Source of the DNA: Psychromonas sp030397575
GTDB taxonomy: Bacteria; Pseudomonadota; Gammaproteobacteria; Enterobacterales; Psychromonadaceae
NCBI RefSeq assembly: GCF_046250175.1
Contig: NZ_CP176468.1
DNA: 64,000 nucleotides
Direction: 5' to 3' (one strand)
Below the pieces are notes generated by a model, which saw nothing but the letters and a program-made list of their open reading frames with translations, was not told where the DNA came from and made no database searches. Shown here piece after piece: positions 34,967 through 43,347 of the stretch. Within the stretch, counting starts at the first letter, position 1. Every line of letters begins with the position of its first letter. Position numbers and translations under genes: made by a program.

Positions 34967-36670
34967 ATGGCAACAATTGATAAGCATGCTTATGCGCATA
35001 TGTTTGGTCCGACAGTGGGTGACCGCGTTCGTTTAGCTGATACTGACTTGTGGATTGAAGTAGAAAAAGATTTTACTGAATATGGCGAAGAGGTCACTTT
35101 TGGTGGTGGTAAAGTTATTCGAGATGGTATGGGTCAAAGCCAAGTATCATGTTCTGAAACCGTTGATTTAGTGATCACTAATGCATTAATTCTGGATCAT
35201 TGGGGGATTGTCAAAGCGGATGTTGGTATCAAAGATGGACGTATCGCTATTATTGGTAAAGCCGGTAACCCTGACATTCAAGATAATATTGATATCGAAA
35301 TAGGTGCAGGTACTGAGGTCATCGCAGGAGAAGGTCAAATTCTAACGGCTGGTGGCATAGACGCTCATATTCATTTTATATGCCCACAGCAGATTGAAGA
35401 AGCACAAATGTCAGGTGTGACCACTATGATCGGTGGTGGTACTGGACCTGCAACGGGGACTAAAGCGACAACCTGTACGCCTGGGCCTTGGAATATTCAT
35501 AAAATGTTGCAAGCCACCAATGACTTTGCAATGAATTTCGGTTTTTTAGGGAAAGGAAACGTTAGTTTACCCAAAGCTATTGAAGAACAAATTGAAGCTG
35601 GAGTGTGTGGGTTAAAACTGCACGAAGATTGGGGAACAACCCCTGCAGCTATTGATAATTGTTTATCGGTTGCTGAGCGATACGATGTACAAGTTGCTAT
35701 CCATACTGATACTTTAAATGAGTCAGGTTTTTTAGAAGATACACTCGGTGCATTTAAAGGGCGCACTATTCATACTTACCATACAGAAGGTGCTGGTGGT
35801 GGTCATTCACCTGATATCATTCGTGCTTGTGGTGAGCCCAATGTATTACCTTCATCAACCAACCCAACAAGACCATATACAGTCAATACCATTGATGAAC
35901 ATTTAGATATGCTGATGGTTTGTCATCATTTAAACCCTTCTATTCCAGAAGATATTGCCTTTGCCGATTCACGTATCCGTAAAGAGAGTATTGCCGCTGA
36001 AGATATCATGCATGATTTAGGGGCTATCAGTATGATTTCATCTGATTCTCAAGCGATGGGGCGTGTTGGTGAAATGATCACGCGTACTTGGCAGACTGCA
36101 CATAAGATGAAACAACAACGCGGTCCATTATCCCCTGATACAGAGAGAAACGATAACTTCCGAGCTAAACGATACATCGCTAAATACACGATTAATCCAG
36201 CCATTAGTCACGGTATTAGTCATGAAGTTGGCTCTATTGAAGTAGGAAAAATGGCTGATTTAGTATTATGGAAGCCTGCATTTTTTGGGATTAAACCATC
36301 AATGATCATAAAGTCTGGTTTTATTGCCGCTGCTCCAATGGGCGATGCAAATGCTTCTATTCCAACACCTCAGCCTGTTTACTATCGTCCAATGTTCGGA
36401 TCATTCGGTAGTGCTGCAGCTAAAACGTCAATGACTTTTTTATCGCAAGCTGCAATCGATAAAAATGTACCTGAAATAGCAGGGATGACTCGTTTAGTGG
36501 GGGTGTGTAAAAACACTCGTAATATTGGTAAAAAAGACATGGTTCATAATGATTGGATGCCGAATATTGAAGTTGACTCGCAAACTTATGAAGTTCGCGC
36601 AAACGGCGAACTATTAACTTGTGACCCTGCGACGGAGTTACCGTTAGCACAGCGTTACACCTTGTTCTAA
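34967..36670 (+). CDS. ureC: urease alpha subunit (catalytic)
   Basis: A 567-residue catalytic subunit hydrolysing urea to ammonia and carbamate. Every active-site residue sits at the Klebsiella numbering: H134, H136, carbamylated K217, H219, H246, H272, H320 in the flap motif MVCHHLNPSIPED, and D360. All dinickel ligands are present, so the enzyme should be functional once matured by UreDEFG. Numbering identity over 360 residues also supports the chosen start. Confidence 0.98.
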   Translation: MATIDKHAYAHMFGPTVGDRVRLADTDLWIEVEKDFTEYGEEVTFGGGKVIRDGMGQSQVSCSETVDLVITNALILDHWGIVKADVGIKDGRIAIIGKAGNPDIQDNIDIEIGAGTEVIAGEGQILTAGGIDAHIHFICPQQIEEAQMSGVTTMIGGGTGPATGTKATTCTPGPWNIHKMLQATNDFAMNFGFLGKGNVSLPKAIEEQIEAGVCGLKLHEDWGTTPAAIDNCLSVAERYDVQVAIHTDTLNESGFLEDTLGAFKGRTIHTYHTEGAGGGHSPDIIRACGEPNVLPSSTNPTRPYTVNTIDEHLDMLMVCHHLNPSIPEDIAFADSRIRKESIAAEDIMHDLGAISMISSDSQAMGRVGEMITRTWQTAHKMKQQRGPLSPDTERNDNFRAKRYIAKYTINPAISHGISHEVGSIEVGKMADLVLWKPAFFGIKPSMIIKSGFIAAAPMGDANASIPTPQPVYYRPMFGSFGSAAAKTSMTFLSQAAIDKNVPEIAGMTRLVGVCKNTRNIGKKDMVHNDWMPNIEVDSQTYEVRANGELLTCDPATELPLAQRYTLF

Positions 36671-36729
36671 TTTATTACGTGCGTTATAAAAATAACAATA
36701 AAAACAAGATAATAGGAAAATGGTAAACA

Positions 36730-37206
36730 ATGTTACAAGTATTTGAAAGGTTGGATCATACCCATGATGATATTAATGATTCGATTACATTGGATCATGA
36801 TACGCGTAAGAAATCACGCATCAAAGGTGTCACAGATAAAGGTGTAGATATCGGTATTTTTGTAGATCGCGGTCATCCTCTTTTAGTGGGCGAAATCCTA
36901 AAAACAGAATGTGGCTTATTAATCGAAGTGAAAGGGCAAGCCGAAGCCGTATCTACTGCGATTGGTAAGGACTGGCTAACGTTTAGTAAAGTCTGTTATC
37001 ACTTAGGCAACCGTCATACGACATTACAAGTTGGTGAGTTATGGGTACGTTTTAAACCTGATCACGTATTAGAAGAACTAGCTGAAAATTATGGCTTAAT
37101 AATCGATAAAACACCTGCAGTATTTGCACCTGAAAATGGTGCTTATGGTAAAGGTAGTGGGCATGCTCATCGCCATTCTCATGCTGGGCACCATCATGAA
37201 CATTAA
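36730..37206 (+). CDS. ureE: urease accessory nickel-binding protein UreE
   Basis: A 158-residue nickel metallochaperone. The N-terminal peptide-binding domain is followed by the metal domain with CYHLGNRHTTLQ, whose histidine binds nickel at the dimer interface. It ends in a histidine-rich tail (HAHRHSHAGHHHEH) that stores further nickel, similar to the tail of Klebsiella UreE. The ureF start codon lies inside the last codons of this gene. Confidence 0.95.
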   Translation: MLQVFERLDHTHDDINDSITLDHDTRKKSRIKGVTDKGVDIGIFVDRGHPLLVGEILKTECGLLIEVKGQAEAVSTAIGKDWLTFSKVCYHLGNRHTTLQVGELWVRFKPDHVLEELAENYGLIIDKTPAVFAPENGAYGKGSGHAHRHSHAGHHHEH

Positions 37207-37891
37207 TATAGCGACCCCTATTAAGCTCAATCGACTATTACAATTATGCAGTGCTAACTTACCCGTCGGTGGATTTTCTTTCTCACAAGGATTGGAGTAC
37301 GCAACGGAAATGGGCTGGGTAAACAATCAAAAAAGTACCTTTGATTGGATTGAGTTGAATCTTAAAGAATCGATTGCTCGCACTGATTTAGCTCTATTAA
37401 AAAGGTTGTATCAAGCATTGGAGCAAGATGATTTCGCAAGCTTTATAACCCATAATCAACATCTTATTGCTTGTCGTGAAAGCAGTGAATTACGCCTTGC
37501 AGATGTCGCAATGGGCAAAGCATTAATTCGTTTATTAAAGCAGTTAGATGGTATTGATAGCGATCCTTACAACGAGCTATTTACACAGTCAGATAGCAGC
37601 TTTGTGAGTATTTTTACAATTGCTGCTTACCTTTGTGAATTGGATTTAATTTCTGCACAAAGCGGATATTGTTGGACATACCTAGATAATCAAGTGGCTG
37701 CAGCGACTAAGTTGGTGCCATTAGGACAAACCCAAGCACAAAATTTACTTTTTGATTTAAGCGACAAAGTATCTGACGCAATCAATATTGCCAATCAGCT
37801 TGATGATGCAGATATTGGTGCAAGTTTACCGCGACTAGCGATGGCTAGTGCTTGGCATGAAACGCAATATACACGGTTATTTCGTTCCTAA
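37196..37891 (+). CDS. ureF: urease accessory protein UreF
   Basis: A 231-residue UreF that, with UreD and UreG, gates nickel and GTP-dependent activation. Recognisable are LLQLCSANLPVGGFSFSQGLEYA at the N-terminus, ESSELRLADVAMGKAL in the middle, and a C-terminal SLPRLAMASAWHETQYTRLFRS ending expected for UreF. I place the start at ATG 37196 (MNINIATP), 11 bp inside ureE. The longer open frame from 37124 overlaps the His-tail of ureE and gives an unconserved hydrophobic leader. Confidence 0.92.
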   Translation: MNINIATPIKLNRLLQLCSANLPVGGFSFSQGLEYATEMGWVNNQKSTFDWIELNLKESIARTDLALLKRLYQALEQDDFASFITHNQHLIACRESSELRLADVAMGKALIRLLKQLDGIDSDPYNELFTQSDSSFVSIFTIAAYLCELDLISAQSGYCWTYLDNQVAAATKLVPLGQTQAQNLLFDLSDKVSDAINIANQLDDADIGASLPRLAMASAWHETQYTRLFRS

Positions 37892-37947
37892 TATCTAATT
37901 GAAGTTTAAGCTTATGCAAATTATTTTAGCAATATGAGAGAAATAGA

Positions 37948-38559
37948 ATGAGAAAAAAACAATTATTACGTATCGGTGTAGGTGGTCCAGTCGGATCTGG
38001 TAAAACGGCTTTATTGAGTCAACTTTGTTTAGCTCTGCGTGATAAATATGAAATGGCGGTGGTAACAAATGATATTTATACCCATGAAGATGCACAATTT
38101 CTAACTCGTAATGATGCCTTAGCGTCAGATCGTATTATGGGGGTTGAAACAGGTGGTTGTCCGCATACAGCAATTCGCGAAGATGCCTCAATGAATCTCG
38201 CGGCTATTGATGAGTTACACGCTCGTCATCCTGGCTTAGACTTTGTTTTGGTAGAAAGTGGTGGTGATAATTTAAGTGCCACTTTTAGCCCTGAATTATC
38301 AGACTTAACCTTATATGTTATTGATGTTTCTGCGGGTGATAAAATTCCACGTAAAGGTGGTCCAGGCATTACTAAATCCGATTTGTTGATAATTAATAAA
38401 ATAGACGTAGCTGATTTAGTGGGAGCTTCACTGGAAGTGATGGATCGAGATGCGAAGAAAATGCGTGGAGATAAACCGTTTATTTTTAGTAATATGAAAA
38501 CACAGCAAGGTTTAAATGATATTATCGACTTTATTGAAACACAGGGCATGCTGAAATAG
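37948..38559 (+). CDS. ureG: urease accessory GTPase UreG
   Basis: A 203-residue SIMIBI-class GTPase driving nickel insertion. The P-loop is GVGGPVGSGKTALL near residue 10, the invariant nickel-binding CPH motif occurs in GVETGGCPHTAIRED, and NKID provides guanine specificity with GGPGITKSDLL just before it. GAGAAATAGA precedes the ATG. It is the last classical gene of the urease cluster; a small membrane-protein gene follows 30 bp later. Confidence 0.96.
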   Translation: MRKKQLLRIGVGGPVGSGKTALLSQLCLALRDKYEMAVVTNDIYTHEDAQFLTRNDALASDRIMGVETGGCPHTAIREDASMNLAAIDELHARHPGLDFVLVESGGDNLSATFSPELSDLTLYVIDVSAGDKIPRKGGPGITKSDLLIINKIDVADLVGASLEVMDRDAKKMRGDKPFIFSNMKTQQGLNDIIDFIETQGMLK

Positions 38560-38589
38560 CCTGCTTTTTAAAATTAACAAGGAAAAAAC

Positions 38590-38778
38590 ATGAAATTTTT
38601 AACGTTTATCTTCAGTTTATTACTGACTTCTCAAGCCTTTGCACACGCTGACCATGCATTAGGTGATGGTGCATTACATATGCTTTATCATGCTGTATTT
38701 TGGATGTTACTTGCTGTTGTTATAGTAAAAGCAGTGAGTTACTTTAAAAATAAAAAAAAGCAAAACGCTAAACTTTAA
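38590..38778 (+). CDS. small membrane protein downstream of ureG
   Basis: A 62-residue protein of no family I recognise. Residues 1-18 are a signal peptide (ending SQAFA), followed by a short histidine-rich segment HADHALGDGALHMLYH, one transmembrane helix (about 37-50) and a lysine-rich end. AAGGAAAAAAC precedes the ATG, and it lies 30 bp after ureG on the same strand, so co-expression with urease is likely. The exported histidines suggest metal contact, possibly nickel handling. That idea rests only on position and composition. Confidence 0.65.
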   Translation: MKFLTFIFSLLLTSQAFAHADHALGDGALHMLYHAVFWMLLAVVIVKAVSYFKNKKKQNAKL

Positions 38779-38985
38779 GCGAAAAAATAGTGGCTGTTAG
38801 CATTAAGCTAGCAGTTTCACTACATATTGCCCTTTCTTAGATTATAGTTTCCCGATTCTTGTAAATTATTGATGTTTTTAACGCATTTAAACTAATCATT
38901 AGTTGACTTAAGTTGGGGTTCAGATACTATAAAGGTCAGCAGAAATAAAGCCTATTGTTTACATTCTCCATATCGTTGTTTTAGT

Positions 38986-39081
38986 TATAATACCTCGTTT
39001 GTAGTTTTTAAGTTCCAGCCTAATTTACGCTATGCAAGCCTATTAAAGGCAGTTTTCAAATATACAAACAGGATAATTATT
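38986..39081 (+). promoter_or_regulatory. cold-shock gene promoter and long 5' leader
   Basis: A perfect -10 hexamer TATAAT lies at 38986-38991, leaving a leader of roughly 85 nt before the start codon at 39082. Long structured leaders are typical of cspA-type mRNAs. No convincing -35 is visible. Nothing else is recognised in the 38779-39081 gap apart from a short imperfect stem-loop near 38790-38820. Confidence 0.5.
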
Positions 39082-39288
39082 ATGTCTAAAGTTCAAGGTA
39101 CAGTTAAATGGTTCAACGAATCTAAAGGTTTTGGTTTCATCGAGCAAGCTGCTGGTCCAGACGTATTCGCACACTTCAGTGCAATCGTAAGCGAAGGTTT
39201 CAAAACTTTAGCTGAAGGCCAAAAAGTAGAATTCACAGTAAGCCAAGGTCCTAAAGGTCCTCAAGCTGAAGGTATCGTAGCACTTTAA
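39082..39288 (+). CDS. cold-shock protein (CspA family)
   Basis: A 68-residue OB-fold RNA/DNA-binding protein. Both RNP motifs are intact: KGFGFIEQ (RNP1) and DVFAHFSAI (RNP2), with the leading GTVKWFNESK. It would act as an RNA chaperone that melts secondary structure at low temperature or in general growth. Codon choice is that of a highly expressed gene. A strong terminator follows. The exact paralogue (CspA, C, D or E type) cannot be set from sequence alone. Confidence 0.95.
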   Translation: MSKVQGTVKWFNESKGFGFIEQAAGPDVFAHFSAIVSEGFKTLAEGQKVEFTVSQGPKGPQAEGIVAL

Positions 39289-39337
39289 GTTGCTGTGATA
39301 TTTTAGCCGCTTCAATAAGCTGCTAACTATTCTAAGA

Positions 39338-39372
39338 AAATGGTAAATCCGTAAGGGTTTGCCATTTTTTTT
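39338..39372 (+). terminator. rho-independent terminator of the cold-shock gene
   Basis: AAATGGTAAATCC (39338-39350) pairs with GGGTTTGCCATTT (39355-39367), with two G-U pairs and a GTAA loop, followed by five more T. Confidence 0.9.
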
Positions 39373-39808
39373 GCGTTTAAAAAATAAAAAACGATATATT
39401 TAAGTCGATTACATTAAATATATTATCTAAATTTCATGCTGGAAAAATCAGTTTAATTCAAGGCGTAAATGGCTGTTCTCTTTACGAAATTTACAACGAG
39501 AAAGGGGGCTGTTTTAACAAATAAAATAGATAAGCTATTTATTGTGATTGGCATTATTGGGAAGTGTTAAAAATGAAGGGCTTTATTGTGCTACTTCAGA
39601 TAAAAGCAGCACATTAATTTTTGCACGTTATGAATGGTGCTTGTCTTATTAAGTGATAACTTGATAAGTGCTTTTGAGAAAGCTGATAAGGTTAGAGGCA
39701 CCTTATACTATTTGCATGTTAAATCTTGCTTCAACTGATATTCTTTAATCAGTTTGATGTTAACCGAGCGGGGCTAATCTGCTCTTGTTAAATTCTTTAT
39801 TTTATTGC

Positions 39809-39907
39809 TTAATTTTCTGCTGTTACTTCTTTCTCTTTCATTACTTGTTGGTTTTCATCTTTGTTAAGTTGGAACCAAAATCTTTTTCTACCTGTAGAAC
39901 GAGCCAT
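39809..39907 (-). CDS. small basic protein (32 aa), unlisted ORF
   Basis: A 32-codon ORF with a proper ribosome-binding site (AAGGAA, 6 nt before ATG at 39905-39907). The product begins MARSTGRKRFWFQLNKDENQ and ends KEVTAEN: a basic, aromatic N-terminal half and an acidic C-terminal half. It lies alone in the 1-kb gap between the cold-shock and dCMP deaminase genes. I know no family for it. The good start site and amphipathic composition favour a real small protein over chance, but this is unproven. Confidence 0.5.
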   Translation of the reverse strand: MARSTGRKRFWFQLNKDENQQVMKEKEVTAEN

Positions 39908-39947
39908 ATATTTTCCTTATGGTGTTAATTCCCTGTACTTTATGTAA

Positions 39948-40142
39948 AGCCGTTGGGATAAAAATCGTTACTGTACTCAATTTATATATCGAGATACGCA
40001 CGAAAAGTTAATTGCAAAATTGCATGCACTGAACTTGGGATTATTGAATGGTTTTTATCAAGCTGAGGGAAATACTAAGGACAACGAAAACGATGTAGCA
40101 GAGAATATCTTGGACTTTATGGTGACATTAATAACGCTTTAA
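39948..40142 (+). pseudogene. possible gene fragment without a start codon
   Basis: A 64-codon open frame lacks a nearby ATG and reads with protein-like composition (RYCTQFIYRDTHEKLIAKLH, then NLGLLNGFYQAEGN, then ENDVAENILDFMV) to TAA at 40140-40142. It may be the tail of a decayed gene. No family is recognised. Apart from this, the 32-codon ORF and the cold-shock terminator, I see nothing identifiable in 39289-40330. Confidence 0.25.
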
Positions 40143-40284
40143 TTTCAGAGCGAAAGTCATCATAAGGCATATAACTATATAATACTAGTATTATTTGCAT
40201 TTTATTTAAACAAATTGTGCTAAAAATTTATCCCTTCATTAATAACTGATAATTTTACGTTATAAATTTTCTATTGATCTAGCT

Positions 40285-40315
40285 AGTGTGATGCTCTTCT
40301 TAATAGCATCACACT
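40285..40315. terminator. hairpin downstream of the dCMP deaminase gene
   Basis: AGTGTGATGCT (40285-40295) and AGCATCACACT (40305-40315) form a perfect 11-bp stem with a 9-nt loop, 16 bp beyond the deaminase stop. No T-run follows on the minus strand. Confidence 0.5.
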
Positions 40316-40330
40316 GATAAATAGTTAATG

Positions 40331-40771
40331 TTAGATTTCATCTAACGGAAGCCAATCAACGGCCACACCTGATTGATTAAACATATCTTCACTAAGCTTA
40401 ATTTTATCCCCCCAGCGAGATAAAAAGTCGTCACTTTGCGCTGGACAATGTACGGCCTTAATACCTGTTTGGATTATTTTAGCTGCACAATTAGGACAGG
40501 GGAAATGGGTGACCCAGATTTCACAGCCGTTTAAATCGCGCTTAGCATAAAGTATTGCATTCTCTTCGGCATGTAAGGTTTTAAGTAGTTTTATTTCACG
40601 TAGGTCTGTTCCCGCACTATCAGAAATACCTTGAGGGTAACCATTAAAGCCTAATGATACGATGCGATTTCGTTCGGTGATCACTGCGCCTACTTGTGTT
40701 GACGGATCTTTACTCCAAGACGCAACTAATTCTGCCATCTGGATGAATCGAGGTGCCCATTTAGAAATCAT
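40331..40771 (-). CDS. deoxycytidylate (dCMP) deaminase
   Basis: A 146-residue zinc-dependent deaminase of the ComEB/dCMP deaminase type, converting dCMP to dUMP for thymidylate synthesis. Zinc ligands and catalytic glutamate are HAEENA and PCPNCAA; WSKDPSTQVGAVI and SLGFNGYPQGISD are family-typical. I choose ATG 40769-40771; a TTG two codons upstream sits closer to the AAGGA signal and may be the real start. It is shorter than phage T4 dCMP deaminase and lacks its regulatory zinc insertion. Confidence 0.85.
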   Translation of the reverse strand: MISKWAPRFIQMAELVASWSKDPSTQVGAVITERNRIVSLGFNGYPQGISDSAGTDLREIKLLKTLHAEENAILYAKRDLNGCEIWVTHFPCPNCAAKIIQTGIKAVHCPAQSDDFLSRWGDKIKLSEDMFNQSGVAVDWLPLDEI

Positions 40772-40902
40772 ATTCAAGTTAATCCTTATGCTGGTAGGTT
40801 ATCGTCTGCTGTTAAGTTTTTATTAACCTTTGATTAAATTCTTTCGAATATACTTAATCTTGGTGCTTTTATATTATCTGCTAGTCAAATTAGGAGGTAA
40901 TA

Positions 40903-41853
40903 ATGATTAGTGATATTAGCAAAATACAATGTAATAAACATATTATTCTATTCGCTGTTGTTGGTGCATTATGCCTGTCTCCTATTATCTCTTCGCCGGT
41001 TGCATTAGTGCTCGGTTTCACACTGGCGACACTAGGGTTAGTACCAACTCAAATTGATATAGGTATGTTAACAAAGCGTCTATTAGCTATCTCTATTGTT
41101 GGTTTAGGTTTTGGCATTAATGTTGACCAAGCTGTGCAAGCAAGCTCTGGTAATTTCGGCTTGATTGTGGGCTCTATTTTTAGCACTTTATTGATTGGTA
41201 GCTTATTAACTAAAGTATTCAAGATGGATTCAAAAACTGGGCATTTAGTCTCTTCAGGTACCGCGATTTGTGGCGGTAGTGCTATTGCAGCTGTGGCGCC
41301 AGCTATTCAAGCAAATAACGAACAAACTTCTCATGCTTTAGCTACAGTGTTCATTTTAAACAGCATCGCGTTATTTGTGTTTCCACTGGTTGGTCATGCT
41401 TTAGGAATGAGTCAATATAACTTTGGTTTGTGGAGTGCTATTGCGATACATGATACATCATCTGTAGTGGGTGCAGCTTCTGCCTATGGTGATGAAGCCT
41501 TAGAGATTGCTACAACGGTGAAGTTAGCACGTGCTCTATGGATAGTGCCTGTTGCTTTTATCAGTGCATGCATTTTTAAAGGTGATAGAAAAAAAGTATC
41601 GGTGCCCATGTTTATTGTGTATTACTGCATTGCTATTGCCATTGCACATTTTTTGCCGCAATTCCATGGTGCATACCAAGAGGTATTCTTTATTAGTAAG
41701 CGTTTATTAGTGGTCTGTTTATTCCTGATTGGTTGTGGGATTACGGTGAAAACGATTAGAAATGCAGGGTATAAGCCAATGTTATTAGGTATCTTATTAT
41801 GGGTAACCGTGGCATCAGTCGTGTTAGGGTATATTCAATTTACATTGGCATAA
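40903..41853 (+). CDS. YeiH-family membrane protein (putative sulfate exporter family)
   Basis: A 316-residue UPF0324/YeiH-family inner-membrane protein with about ten helices. Family stretches are VGLGFGINVDQAVQ, SSGTAICGGSAIAAVAPAI and AIAIHDTSSVVGAASAYG. AGGAGGT precedes the ATG. The family is called putative sulfate exporter on thin evidence; members have been linked to sulfonate and cysteate degradation, where they would expel sulfate or sulfite. It may therefore relate to the taurine genes 25 kb away, but nothing in the immediate context confirms this. Confidence 0.8.
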   Translation: MISDISKIQCNKHIILFAVVGALCLSPIISSPVALVLGFTLATLGLVPTQIDIGMLTKRLLAISIVGLGFGINVDQAVQASSGNFGLIVGSIFSTLLIGSLLTKVFKMDSKTGHLVSSGTAICGGSAIAAVAPAIQANNEQTSHALATVFILNSIALFVFPLVGHALGMSQYNFGLWSAIAIHDTSSVVGAASAYGDEALEIATTVKLARALWIVPVAFISACIFKGDRKKVSVPMFIVYYCIAIAIAHFLPQFHGAYQEVFFISKRLLVVCLFLIGCGITVKTIRNAGYKPMLLGILLWVTVASVVLGYIQFTLA

Positions 41854-41917
41854 TATGCCTAGACTCTTTATCTGATTCCTTTTATGCTAGCCCTAATTAT
41901 TTTTTAGGGCTTAACTC

Positions 41918-42748
41918 ATGACAAATACCGATCAAAACCATCCAAGCAAAACTGAATTAAGTGGGTTAGAACGCCGCTTTTATGAAATCCGCAATAACAA
42001 AATCTTTGAGTTGTTTGTGATTGCTATCATCATTTTTTCGGCATTAATGATAGGCGCTAATAGCTATGAAGTGTCTGCGACAACATTGCAGGTTTTATCG
42101 GTATTAGATGTTGCTATTACGGTTATCTTTTTAGCTGAAATTATAATCCGTTTTATTGGCGAGCCTAATAAAAAACGTTTCTTTTTTAATGCTTGGAACG
42201 TCTTTGATACCTTCATTGTTTTGGTCAGCTTAATCCCTATTGAAGATAGTGAATTAGCGATATTAGGTCGATTAGTACGTATCTTTCGTGTACTACGTAT
42301 GGTGTCTATTATTCCTGAGTTGCGTATCCTTATTAACTCTTTAATTAAAGCGTTACCACAGCTAGGTTATGTCATGCTGCTGATGTTTATTATCTTCTAT
42401 ATTTACGCTGCTATCGGTACCACTTTCTTTGCTGCTATTAATCCAACGTTATGGGGTGATATTGCGGTGAGCTTATTAACCTTATTTCGAGTAATGACCT
42501 TTGAGGACTGGACAGATGTTATGTATGAAACCATGGCTGTTTATCCGTTGTCATGGAGCTTTTATTTAACCTTTATCTTTTTTACTGCATTCGCTTTTTT
42601 GAACATGGTGATTGGTATTGTCGTTAATGTATTAGAGCAGGAGAGGCAGTTAGAAGCTGATTTAGAAAGTGATAAAGAAAACCAACCAAGTATGGCTGAT
42701 TTACAACAAGAATTAGCAGAAATTAAGGCTTTATTGAAGCAGAAGTAA
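41918..42748 (+). CDS. BacNav-type voltage-gated cation channel
   Basis: A 276-residue single-domain six-helix voltage-gated channel of the NaChBac family. S4 carries spaced arginines (LGRLVRIFRVLRMVSIIPELR). The pore loop reads LFRVMTFEDWTDVMYE, giving a TFEDW selectivity filter instead of the TLESW of NaChBac. S6 is followed by a coiled-coil C-terminal tail (QQELAEIKALLKQ) expected to hold the tetramer. The extra acidic residue after the filter glutamate and the WTDVMY context resemble calcium-channel pore loops. Ion preference cannot be fixed from sequence. It probably serves motility, pH or sodium homeostasis. Confidence 0.9.
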   Translation: MTNTDQNHPSKTELSGLERRFYEIRNNKIFELFVIAIIIFSALMIGANSYEVSATTLQVLSVLDVAITVIFLAEIIIRFIGEPNKKRFFFNAWNVFDTFIVLVSLIPIEDSELAILGRLVRIFRVLRMVSIIPELRILINSLIKALPQLGYVMLLMFIIFYIYAAIGTTFFAAINPTLWGDIAVSLLTLFRVMTFEDWTDVMYETMAVYPLSWSFYLTFIFFTAFAFLNMVIGIVVNVLEQERQLEADLESDKENQPSMADLQQELAEIKALLKQK

Positions 42749-42756
42749 GGCGAAAA

Positions 42757-42915
42757 TTATTCTTGTGGTGGCTTAGTTCCAGTTTTCTGATTTGCAACAA
42801 AGTAGAGCAATAAAGCAAAGGCCAGTAATGAAAAAGCTGCGGCAATGATGCCATGGCTTAATACTGCAACGATCAGTGACAACATAACTAAACTAATAAT
42901 AATGGGTGCTTTCAC
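42757..42915 (-). CDS. small two-helix membrane protein (52 aa), unlisted ORF
   Basis: A 52-codon ORF starting at GTG (42913-42915) with AGGAAAG upstream. The product begins MKAPIIISLVMLSLIVAVLS, continues with a second hydrophobic stretch (IIAAAFSLLAFALLLYFVA) and ends in a polar QKTGTKPPQE tail. It therefore looks like a helical hairpin in the inner membrane. It is convergent with the channel gene, 8 bp away. No family is recognised. Composition and start signal are good, but conservation is untested. Confidence 0.55.
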   Translation of the reverse strand: MKAPIIISLVMLSLIVAVLSHGIIAAAFSLLAFALLLYFVANQKTGTKPPQE

Positions 42916-43048
42916 TTATCTTTCCTATTAGTGTTAAACAATAACCTATTATTCACAACTGCTAGAGAAAGGGATAATAAATAAATCTTCTAACTAATAG
43001 CGATTTGCCCTTAACTCATCACCATCATAAAAAGATTAAGATATTTAA

Positions 43049-43345
43049 ATGAAGAAAAGCGATAAAAAAATAGAAAAGCAATTATGTAAAACATTAACCG
43101 AAGTCTGTGAGTTTGCATTGGAAGATATTAATGGTTATCAGTGGATAACCCATAGGGTTAAATTTGATAGTTTCCCAAAGTCTTTAGTGGTGACGTGTGC
43201 TTTTGCTAGCCAAAAGCATATTGATGAATTGATTGAATCAGGGCAAGCTGCGTTGTTGAAAAAGCTCATTATGCAAAAGTTAAATGAGGTAAATATTAAA
43301 ATAGATGATGCTAATAAACAGATCAAATGGATGGTAGAGGCATAA
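43049..43345 (+). CDS. conserved hypothetical protein (98 aa)
   Basis: A 98-residue soluble protein with a lysine-rich start (MKKSDKKIEKQL), an aromatic centre (GYQWITHRVKFDSFPKSLVVTCAF) and a charged helical end. I recall similar short proteins in Vibrio and Shewanella genomes but know no function. It stands alone, convergent with the peptide-transporter operon, and is followed by a terminator hairpin. No helix-turn-helix or metal site is evident. Confidence 0.7.
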   Translation: MKKSDKKIEKQLCKTLTEVCEFALEDINGYQWITHRVKFDSFPKSLVVTCAFASQKHIDELIESGQAALLKKLIMQKLNEVNIKIDDANKQIKWMVEA

Positions 43346-43347
43346 AA

